Positions 5,669-12,048 of a stretch of DNA of 23,176 nt are shown here, one piece after another. The notes beneath the pieces were generated by a model, which worked only from the letters and a program-made list of their open reading frames with translations, had not been told where the DNA came from and did not search any database. Every line of letters begins with the position of its first letter. Position 1 is the first letter of the stretch. Position numbers and translations under genes: made by a program. This stretch comes from Promethearchaeota archaeon (lineage in GTDB: Archaea > Asgardarchaeota > Lokiarchaeia > Sigynarchaeales > SOKP01), in NCBI GenBank assembly GCA_016839905.1, contig JAEOTJ010000482.1, positions 1-23,176 of the forward strand, written 5' to 3'.

Positions 5669-5742
5669 ACGGGCGTAGTTTAACCTGGTTAGAATTGTGG
5701 TCTCATGAGTCATAGATTGTGGTTCAAATCCACACGCCCGTA
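5669..5742 (+). tRNA. tRNA with CAU anticodon (elongator Met, or Ile2)
   Basis: Acceptor ACGGGCG/CGCCCGT (A1-U72). Loop CTCATGA gives CAT followed by G37. The anticodon stem GTGGT/GTCAT is weak, with three G-U pairs and none of the three G-C pairs of an initiator, so it is not the initiator. A separate UAU tRNA in the array makes elongator Met more likely than lysidine/agmatidine-type Ile2. Confidence 0.85.
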
Positions 5743-5751
5743 TCAAACCTA

Positions 5752-5824
5752 ACACCCGTGGGCTAATGGAGAGGTCAATCGCCTTCGAAGCGAGAGGATG
5801 TAGGTTCGACTCCTACCGGGTGTA
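5752..5824 (+). tRNA. tRNA-Arg(UCG)
   Basis: Acceptor ACACCCG/CGGGTGT, loop CTTCGAA giving TCG, stem ATCGC/GCGAG with an A-G mismatch at 27-43, T arm GTAGG-TTCGACT-CCTAC, discriminator A. Confidence 0.94.
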
Positions 5825-5830
5825 ATTCAT

Positions 5831-5902
5831 AGGAGTGTAGCTTAGTGGCAGAGCAGGGGTCTTATGTGCCTAAGGTCGAAGGTTCGATCCCTTCCACTCC
5901 TA
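5831..5902 (+). tRNA. tRNA-Ile(UAU)
   Basis: Acceptor AGGAGTG/CACTCCT, loop CTTATGT giving TAT with G37, stem GGGGT/GCCTA with a G-A mismatch at 27-43, T arm GAAGG-TTCGATC-CCTTC, discriminator A, CCA encoded (5903-5905). A genuine UAU anticodon is rare in archaea, most of which read AUA with a modified CAU tRNA. The 72-base length and intact arms argue for a functional gene. Confidence 0.85.
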
Positions 5903-5906
5903 CCAA

Positions 5907-5981
5907 GGGCTGGTGGCGTAGTCAGGTTAGCGCAACGGACTTTTAATCCGAAGATCGAGGGTTCAACTCCCTTCCAGCCCC
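5907..5981 (+). tRNA. tRNA-Lys(UUU), discriminator C
   Basis: Acceptor GGGCTGG/CCAGCCC, loop CTTTTAA giving TTT, stem ACGGA/TCCGA with an A-A mismatch at 27-43, T arm GAGGG-TTCAACT-CCCTT. The discriminator is C, again not the usual purine. Confidence 0.92.
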
Positions 5982-5994
5982 TTAATGAATAAAC

Positions 5995-6075
5995 GCAGGA
6001 GTGACCGAGTAGGTAAGGAACTGACTTTAGGAGCCAGAGCTAAGTGCATCGCAGGTTCGAGTCCTGCCTCCTGTA
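5995..6075 (+). tRNA. tRNA-Leu(UAG)
   Basis: Acceptor GCAGGAG/CTCCTGT, long variable arm, loop TTTAGGA giving TAG. The stem CTGAC/GCCAG has an A-C mismatch at 30-40. T arm GCAGG-TTCGAGT-CCTGC, discriminator A. Confidence 0.9.
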
Positions 6076-6090
6076 TTTGTAAAAAATCAT

Positions 6091-6171
6091 GCGGATGTGA
6101 CCAAGTTGGTAAGGAGCTGGGCTTAAGATCCGGTGCTAAGTGCCTCGCAGGTTCAAGTCCTGCCATCCGCA
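6091..6171 (+). tRNA. tRNA-Leu(UAA)
   Basis: Acceptor GCGGATG/CATCCGC, stem CTGGG/TCCGG, loop CTTAAGA giving TAA, long variable arm, T arm GCAGG-TTCAAGT-CCTGC, discriminator A. Confidence 0.94.
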
Positions 6172-6182
6172 CTAAAAAAACA

Positions 6183-6266
6183 ACGGGAATGGCTGAGTGG
6201 TAAAGGCAATGGATTCAAGATCCATCCCTCGTAGGAGGTTCTGCGGTTCGATTCCGTATTCCCGTA
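6183..6266 (+). tRNA. tRNA-Leu(CAA)
   Basis: Acceptor ACGGGAA/TTCCCGT, stem ATGGA/TCCAT, loop TTCAAGA giving CAA, long variable arm, T arm TGCGG-TTCGATT-CCGTA, discriminator A. Confidence 0.94.
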
Positions 6267-6272
6267 TAATGC

Positions 6273-6360
6273 GCTGAGGTAGTATAGTCCGGTGAGTACG
6301 TCCGACTGCTATTCGGATAATGGTGTATACCATTCATGGGTTCGAATCCCATCCTCAGCG
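6273..6360 (+). tRNA. tRNA-Ser(GCU)
   Basis: Acceptor GCTGAGG/CCTCAGC, stem TCCGA/TCGGA, loop CTGCTAT giving GCT, variable arm AATGGT...ACCATT, T arm ATGGG-TTCGAAT-CCCAT. Discriminator G73 fits serine. Confidence 0.95.
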
Positions 6361-6374
6361 TTTTACCAAAAAAA

Positions 6375-6487
6375 GCGGTGATGGCAGAGTAGTCGAATGC
6401 GGCGGGCTTGAGTATTGGTTTGTATATATGCAGTCAAGAAACTCGCAGTGGTTCACACCACCGGAGGTGCAAATCCTTCTCACCGCG
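6375..6487 (+). tRNA. tRNA-Ser(UGA) with an intron
   Basis: Acceptor GCGGTGA/TCACCGC, discriminator G73. The anticodon stem GCGGG/CTCGC is interrupted after the anticodon by about 28 bases. The exon-intron junctions form a canonical bulge-helix-bulge: stem, 3-base bulge AAA, 4-bp helix CTTG/CAAG, 3-base bulge AGT, inner helix ATTG/CAGT. The T loop TGCAAAT has G55. It is the only tRNA of the 25 with an intron. Confidence 0.9.
6413..6440 (+). other. tRNA intron (bulge-helix-bulge)
   Basis: 28-base intron at the canonical 37/38 site of tRNA-Ser(UGA). The exact ends could shift by one base within the two 3-base bulges; the length stays 28. Confidence 0.8.
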
Positions 6488-6498
6488 CTTTTTAATTA

Positions 6499-7212
6499 TT
6501 ATCTATTCTTTCGACCTTTTCCTATATTTGAGGATTTATAAGTTGGTGTTAATGCGTGACAACTAGGGCATAATAATTGAAGATTCTCAGGTGTTGTATT
6601 TAAGTAATTACCATCAATATGATGAACCTCAAGAGGGACTTTATTTGTATGTGGATTTAACTCACACCATCCACATTTCTGACATTTATTATCATATTTT
6701 TTGATTAAATATCTCCTTACATATCCTGAGACCTTTCCATCTTTTTTAAGTCCTTTTTCTTGATTTCTTATCCAACGTTCAATATATTCTTCATATTCAT
6801 AATCTCTATGACATCTACTACTGCAAAATTTAGTTTGATGTTTTTTTAATTTCTTTTTACATTTTAAACAATATCTTAATTCATTATCTTTAGGTTTTTT
6901 ACTATTTAATAATGGAGAACATTCTAAACAATATTTTCTTCTATGTAGAAAACGACGCTTTCCTGTATTATCTTTAAATGTTTTGGGAAATCCTTTACCG
7001 CAATTTCCACATATTTTTATACTTATATTTTCAGAAATTTTATCTTTTGTTAACTTTTCAATATACTTTTGATTTGTTGCATTACATGGTCTAAGAGGAG
7101 AACAATTCAAACAATAAATTCTTTTATGTAAATAATGTCGCTTACCTGCTTCGTCAAAGAAATGATTTGGAAATTCTTCCCCACATTTTTTACAAATCTT
7201 TTTTAATACCAT
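6499..7212 (-). CDS. Triple zinc-ribbon HNH endonuclease
   Basis: The 237-residue protein has two copies of the ribbon CxxCGxxFP...YCLxCSP (residues 7-37 and 68-98), a third C115/C118...C130/C134 knuckle, and a classic HNH domain at the end: C177/C180, HH197-198, D200, N210, C215/C218 and H219 within the VHHIDGN...LLCPSCH pattern. It should be a metal-dependent DNA endonuclease of the homing or phage type. It faces the tRNA array and its stop codon lies 11 bases from the end of tRNA-Ser(UGA). Its ribbon module (EFPNH, R.YC..CSP) is shared with the HNH gene at 4345-5094, so the two look like relatives with different module counts. No ribosome site is evident at ATG 7212. Confidence 0.85.
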   Translation of the reverse strand: MVLKKICKKCGEEFPNHFFDEAGKRHYLHKRIYCLNCSPLRPCNATNQKYIEKLTKDKISENISIKICGNCGKGFPKTFKDNTGKRRFLHRRKYCLECSPLLNSKKPKDNELRYCLKCKKKLKKHQTKFCSSRCHRDYEYEEYIERWIRNQEKGLKKDGKVSGYVRRYLIKKYDNKCQKCGWCELNPHTNKVPLEVHHIDGNYLNTTPENLQLLCPSCHALTPTYKSSNIGKGRKNR

Positions 7213-7363
7213 TACAGATTCATCTATAACTCAATTCTTAATTATAAATTTAATTAGACTTTAATCAATATTTAAAAGATTACTCTTTAAAGATTTTTTA
7301 ATTAATATTAAATTTAGTAGATTGAAAAATCGGAATCCTGCCCTCTGCGTTATCTATGATAAA

Positions 7364-9469
7364 CTAAGATTTACTAAATGAAGGAGTGAATTTATCAAAA
7401 GTTGCATTGCTTATTCCTGTAGAATGATCCTTATTTACAAGAATTTTGTGTACATTAATATCGGGCGGAATAGCTGTGTGAGTAATTAAAAATATTTGAG
7501 AAAAAGATTTTGATTTTGTTAAATATAAGAGTATCCGCTCTCGTCTAATCTCATCTAAAGCCGCTAAAGGCTCATCTAATAAAAGAAAATCAATATTTGG
7601 ATTTTTTTTTGGAGAATCTTTAGTCGGGCGGATGATACTCATTAACTCACTAATTGCTAATCTCAACGCCATTCCTAAAGCTGTACGATCTCCTCCAGAG
7701 AGAACTTCGATTGGTTCATATTGGCCGTTATAGTTATCTTTAATATTTAATAATAAACCCGTTTTTTTAGAACCTGATTCCTTTAGTAGTAATTCTCCAT
7801 ATTGGCCTGCTGTGAAATTTTTGACATATTTATCTGCCTTTAATGCAATATTTTTAACTAAACGTTTAGCAACCATATATTCAGTGACAAATCGACGAAC
7901 TAATTCTTTTGCTTTATTGATGTGTTCGAGATCTACTTCGATTTCTCCAACTTGATCTGCTAATTTTTTCATATTTTTAATTTCTTCAAGTAATTCTGAG
8001 ATTTTTTTCTCATTATTTTTAATATAATTATTTTTTGATTCTATATCTTTTTTGATGGCATCCAAATTTCCCTTACATTCAATAATCTCTTTAGAAAGTG
8101 CTTTAATTCCTTCAGGACTTATATCCACAAACTTATCGACGTGTTCTTTTAGAAAGGTATCTATCTCCCCTTGTAATCTCTTAGTTTCATTTTCATATTT
8201 CTTGAAATTTTCGAAATCATGTCTTAATCCTTGAAGATCTGCAATTTCAATATTAATTTTATCAAATGAAGTTTGGAGCTTTTTTAATTTGCTTTCATAA
8301 TTCTTAATCAATTTTGATATATCTTGTAATTTTCCCTTATTTATTTTAAGCACGTTATTAAATTCTTGGATAACCTCATCATAATGCTCTTTAGTTAGAT
8401 CACTCTGACATGTGGGACATTTAGCCTTGCTTTGTCCTCCAGCTTTCTGAGTAAATTTTAACGAATCATTCATCTTAGAGATTTTATTATTGATTTCTTC
8501 AATTCTGCCCTTAGTTTTCCCAATCCCTTTATTGGTTGCTTGTCTTTTTCTATCATATTCTTGTCTTTTAGCATCCATTTCCTTTCTTTCTTTGATTAAA
8601 TCATTTATTAGAGTTATAATTTTGTCTATTGAAGTAAAATTCTTTACATTCATTTTAGTTTTTTTAATTTTATTCTCAAAATCACTCTTATAGGACATTA
8701 ATTTATTTTCAGATATTCCATTCTGTTTATATAATTCCTCTAAATTAGAGATTAATGATTCTGAGGGATAAGAGTTAAGTTTTGACTCGTTTTTTGTTTT
8801 TAATCCTTCTTGTTCAGAGATATTTACTGAAAATTCTTTGATTTGAAGCTCTAAATCTTGTATATCATTTTCAATTCGTTCAATTGGAACTCTTGAACTT
8901 TCTAATTTAGCTTTTTCTCTATTAAGAGATTTTGCTTTTTCATCAAGGTATTTTAATGAGTCATCAATGATATCTAAACGGAACAGATCTATTATCATAT
9001 CCCTTAATTTGGCACCTTTGATATTAGCTAATTCTTCTACCTCACCTTGTCTTACAAATACAGTGCTCATTGCTTGATCTTTTGAAATTTCAAGGAATTT
9101 TTCAATGTTAAACTTTTTTATCTCTAAGAATCTCCTAGATTTCTTATCAAATTCAAATAACTTAGAAGTTGCACCCCCCGTTCTCCCCCATTTTCGAAGT
9201 ATATAATAATTTATATTATCCATTGTAAAATAAATATAGATTTCAGCTTTATTCTGTCCATATGTAATAAAAGAGGCACCACTTCTACCTGTATATATTT
9301 TAGGTCCAAAAAATGCCATGAGAATTCCTTGTAGAATAGATGATTTTCCATAGGAGTTTTTTCCACTAATTAAAATTAACCCTTCTGGAAATTCTTCATC
9401 ATTTCCTTCTGGAAGATTCAAATTCCTATAACCCATAAAATTTTTGAATGTGAGTTTAGTGATTTTCAT
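7364..9469 (-). CDS. rad50: Rad50 DNA double-strand-break repair ATPase
   Basis: Rad50 is an SMC-like ATPase that works with Mre11 to tether and process broken DNA ends. Visible parts of the 701 residues: Walker A GKNSYGKS (36-43), a Q-loop region VFVRQGEVEELA, a long charged coiled-coil, the zinc hook CPTC near residue 351, a second coiled-coil, the ABC signature LSGGDRTALGMALR near 588 and Walker B IDFLLLDEP near 626, with a final H-loop LITHT. The length is short for Rad50 (archaeal members are commonly around 850-900), the difference lying in the coiled-coil. Start ATG 9469 sits 7 bases after the mre11 stop; GGAGGAGG and GGAAG before it provide ribosome sites. Last gene of the operon. Confidence 0.96.
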   Translation of the reverse strand: MKITKLTFKNFMGYRNLNLPEGNDEEFPEGLILISGKNSYGKSSILQGILMAFFGPKIYTGRSGASFITYGQNKAEIYIYFTMDNINYYILRKWGRTGGATSKLFEFDKKSRRFLEIKKFNIEKFLEISKDQAMSTVFVRQGEVEELANIKGAKLRDMIIDLFRLDIIDDSLKYLDEKAKSLNREKAKLESSRVPIERIENDIQDLELQIKEFSVNISEQEGLKTKNESKLNSYPSESLISNLEELYKQNGISENKLMSYKSDFENKIKKTKMNVKNFTSIDKIITLINDLIKERKEMDAKRQEYDRKRQATNKGIGKTKGRIEEINNKISKMNDSLKFTQKAGGQSKAKCPTCQSDLTKEHYDEVIQEFNNVLKINKGKLQDISKLIKNYESKLKKLQTSFDKINIEIADLQGLRHDFENFKKYENETKRLQGEIDTFLKEHVDKFVDISPEGIKALSKEIIECKGNLDAIKKDIESKNNYIKNNEKKISELLEEIKNMKKLADQVGEIEVDLEHINKAKELVRRFVTEYMVAKRLVKNIALKADKYVKNFTAGQYGELLLKESGSKKTGLLLNIKDNYNGQYEPIEVLSGGDRTALGMALRLAISELMSIIRPTKDSPKKNPNIDFLLLDEPLAALDEIRRERILLYLTKSKSFSQIFLITHTAIPPDINVHKILVNKDHSTGISNATFDKFTPSFSKS

Positions 9470-9476
9470 CTTCCTT

Positions 9477-10802
9477 TCATACCTCCTCCTCTTTTTCCAT
9501 TACGTTCAACCCACTTTTAATTGCCTCTATCCCAAATTGAGTTAATTTATCCACGTTAAATTGAGTCTTATCATCAGTTAATTTTTCATTCACGAAGTTT
9601 TTGAAATCCTCATCGGGTTTATCCAATACATAATCTTCTATAATCCCTGGACTTACGTCATCTTCCTGTCTATCAGATATATCTGACATTTGCCAGATTA
9701 ATTGTAAAATATTATATGTTTCTGTTTGGGAGAAGCATTCTCTTCTTACTTTCGTCATAATATCATTTATTAGCCACACCCGTTCAAATGTCATCTCCCC
9801 AATAAATCTAATTTTTAACCTTGCGGCGGTTTTTGGATTGAATCCATCTTTAGCAATATGATTTTCTAGCTCTCTATTGATCATTTCTAGCACTTCTGCC
9901 GAAGAGCTTTGAGGAGATATATTAATATCTATAATCTCAAATATTCTGTTTAGTAATTTTTCAATATATACTTTCTTTACTTCTAATTCTTTTGTCTTAG
10001 GATCAATTGTTGTTATTAAATAGCCTTGATTTTCAAGTCGTTCCTTGAAATTCATAGGTAATAGACTCCCTGAGAAATATTTTTTACTTGAAACACTCTT
10101 TAAACCGTGCTCATGTCCTAAGGCGACATAGTCATAATTAAAATCATCGGATCTTATTTTTTTGTGTATTACTTCACCAGTATCATATTCTTTAGTTATT
10201 TTACCATGGGCAACTGCAATATTAATAAAATCGTTATTTTCTAGAGGTTTCTGATTAAATATCCAGTTATTATATGCTTCTTTATATATTTTATGTCCTT
10301 TAAATTCAAAATAAGGAAATAAATAAAATCTCACTTTTTTTTCTTTAAATTCAATTTGTATGGGTTGATCATTTTTAATCGCTTCAATTAAGTCCCGCTC
10401 TTTAAAGTAATATAAGTTAGGATATTTTTCTTTACTTATGTGTGATTCAAACGGAGTATAATCATATCCTCGATATACACCATGATTCCCCTCAATGTAA
10501 ATAAATGGAACCTTACTTCTCGTATTTTTAAAAAATAAATCCAAACCTTCTTTTAATACTCTTCTTGCAGGTTCTGGAGGGGGATATGGGCTATAAGCTG
10601 ATGGCATATGAAACATATCCCCACAATGAACTAGAAAATCAATATCCTCTATCTTAGAAACATCTTCTATTACTTTTAAAAAAGTATCATAAATCTCTTG
10701 CTCAAAAGGTTTTGAATAGTTAAGAATGGCCCATTTATTAATAGTTCCTTTCTTAGCTCGGTATCCAAGATGTGTATCAGCCATATGTATGATTTTTACC
10801 AT
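9477..10802 (-). CDS. mre11: Mre11 DNA repair nuclease
   Basis: Calcineurin-type phosphoesterase that trims DNA ends within the Mre11-Rad50 complex. With start ATG 10802 (441 residues) the motifs fall as expected: D9 and H11 in HMADTHLGYR, D62 in HCGDMFH, N106-H107 in EGNH, H199 in VAHG, H230 and H232 in LGHEH. The usual Asp after GNH is Gly here. An upstream in-frame ATG (10841) would add 13 residues and overlap nurA; the ribosome site AAAGGGGAT just before 10802 and the MVKIIHMADTHLG beginning typical of the family favour the shorter form. The gene follows nurA by 11 bases and precedes rad50 by 7, so translation is probably coupled. Confidence 0.95.
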   Translation of the reverse strand: MVKIIHMADTHLGYRAKKGTINKWAILNYSKPFEQEIYDTFLKVIEDVSKIEDIDFLVHCGDMFHMPSAYSPYPPPEPARRVLKEGLDLFFKNTRSKVPFIYIEGNHGVYRGYDYTPFESHISKEKYPNLYYFKERDLIEAIKNDQPIQIEFKEKKVRFYLFPYFEFKGHKIYKEAYNNWIFNQKPLENNDFINIAVAHGKITKEYDTGEVIHKKIRSDDFNYDYVALGHEHGLKSVSSKKYFSGSLLPMNFKERLENQGYLITTIDPKTKELEVKKVYIEKLLNRIFEIIDINISPQSSSAEVLEMINRELENHIAKDGFNPKTAARLKIRFIGEMTFERVWLINDIMTKVRRECFSQTETYNILQLIWQMSDISDRQEDDVSPGIIEDYVLDKPDEDFKNFVNEKLTDDKTQFNVDKLTQFGIEAIKSGLNVMEKEEEV

Positions 10803-10813
10803 TATAATCCCCT

Positions 10814-11980
10814 TTATTCCCCTAATACCTTTTCTCTCCAAGATTCTGTATATTTTTTTATCTTTTTATCAAATTTTAATTCCATAAAATTACTTTCAAA
10901 TTTATTATATTCAGAAGTTAATAGTGTACTTGCTTCATGAGCCCCAATTAAACATAATGGATAACCCCTTGGTGAGTATGGCATAAGATTCTGCAAAATT
11001 GATTTTGCATCTTTCATATCCAAGAAATCTGGAATATCAAATCTGAGAGCTGTACTCTCTTTCTGTATTCTCGCAATATAGGCCTTACTTTTTGTATAAT
11101 CTGAAAGATCTGGTATTTCTACAAGAAAATCTTTACCCTTCAAGATTTCTGACCAAATTGGTAAAATAAAATTACCTTGAGCATCTCTTAATCGACAAGT
11201 CTTAGATATCGTATAATAATTTATTCCAAATTCAGTTATAAATTTAAAAAAAAACTTAGTAAAGGCTTCTGGAGGAAAAATATGACGCCTAAACATTTGA
11301 ATCCCATCCCCTAAGAAGATAACATTTTTATTTTTCCCCCAATTACTTTCCTCTTTTATTCTAATGAGGGACTTTAACATTTCATCCGCCGTTCTTATTC
11401 TATCTATAACATGTCCAAGGGATGGGTAATAAAATGCATGGTTGTCAATAGCAGTTTGTATCTTATTACTAAATGTAGTGTCATACCAGTCTTCTAATTC
11501 ATCGATAAAATTTTTTAAAGAACCTATATAAAAATCTTTTCTAATAGTTTTAACGAAGTTTTCAATAACAGTTTTATAGATTATTAGCTTATGTTCATTA
11601 TCTTCAATGTAAGTTGTAATAGGTTCATACATAATATTTTCTATTTTATATTTACCTTTTTCAAATTTAACCTGACTTTCTCCGAATTTAAAGGCAGCTA
11701 ACCTAGCATAAGTACCAGAAAAAGTATTTGAACTTTCATCAAAGCCTATTATCTTAAAGCCCTTATCCATATAATCCATTTTCTCCTCAACAATCTCCAT
11801 TCGGAGCATCTCACTAAAATGAACTCCAGTATTCTTTAATTTCTCATCAGAGCTACTTGTAGGATCTGGATCTTCTAGTTCTTTTTTTTCTTCTTCTGTC
11901 CATGTAATACCTTTTTTCTTAATATATTCTCTGAATTCTTTAATTTCAGTATCTACTGATCTTTCAGGACGATTATTCAT
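10814..11980 (-). CDS. nurA: NurA 5'-3' nuclease
   Basis: NurA is the nuclease partner of the HerA translocase in end resection. The family call rests on context plus motifs: IIGFDESS near residue 81 of the ATG form (first catalytic Asp of the NurA fold), VIFLGDGI near 226 (second Asp), and the C-terminal YPLCLIGAHEAS element typical of NurA domains. It lies between herA and mre11 on the same strand. A TTG at 12001 would add seven residues; I prefer ATG 11980 because the TATA box at 12019-12025 predicts a start near 11996, which leaves only the ATG inside the RNA with a 16-base leader. The first 60 residues are charged and variable. Confidence 0.88.
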   Translation of the reverse strand: MNNRPERSVDTEIKEFREYIKKKGITWTEEEKKELEDPDPTSSSDEKLKNTGVHFSEMLRMEIVEEKMDYMDKGFKIIGFDESSNTFSGTYARLAAFKFGESQVKFEKGKYKIENIMYEPITTYIEDNEHKLIIYKTVIENFVKTIRKDFYIGSLKNFIDELEDWYDTTFSNKIQTAIDNHAFYYPSLGHVIDRIRTADEMLKSLIRIKEESNWGKNKNVIFLGDGIQMFRRHIFPPEAFTKFFFKFITEFGINYYTISKTCRLRDAQGNFILPIWSEILKGKDFLVEIPDLSDYTKSKAYIARIQKESTALRFDIPDFLDMKDAKSILQNLMPYSPRGYPLCLIGAHEASTLLTSEYNKFESNFMELKFDKKIKKYTESWREKVLGE

Positions 11981-12018
11981 CGATTTTTTCAATGAAATCA
12001 ATTCAAAATTAAAAGAAA

Positions 12019-12025
12019 TTTTATA
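12019..12025 (-). promoter_or_regulatory. TATA box upstream of nurA
   Basis: The minus strand reads TATAAAA in the 68-base gap between the herA stop and the nurA ATG, placing a start near 11996. It suggests nurA-mre11-rad50 can be transcribed apart from herA. Confidence 0.4.
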
Positions 12026-12048
12026 TCACCCTTTTTTTAAGCATCAGA

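Noticed and set aside
5669..5742. CAU tRNA as the initiator, because of its A1-U72 pair
   Set aside because: It lacks the three consecutive G-C pairs in the anticodon stem that mark initiators.
5963..6541. Open frames over the plus-strand Leu and Ser tRNA genes
   Set aside because: Repeated GLEPA or AGSSPA phrases come from T-arm and variable-arm sequence; no ribosome sites and full overlap with tRNAs.
8052..8693. Plus-strand frames inside rad50
   Set aside because: Antisense shadows of the coiled-coil region, hydrophobic and serine-rich as expected from reverse-reading lysine and glutamate codons.
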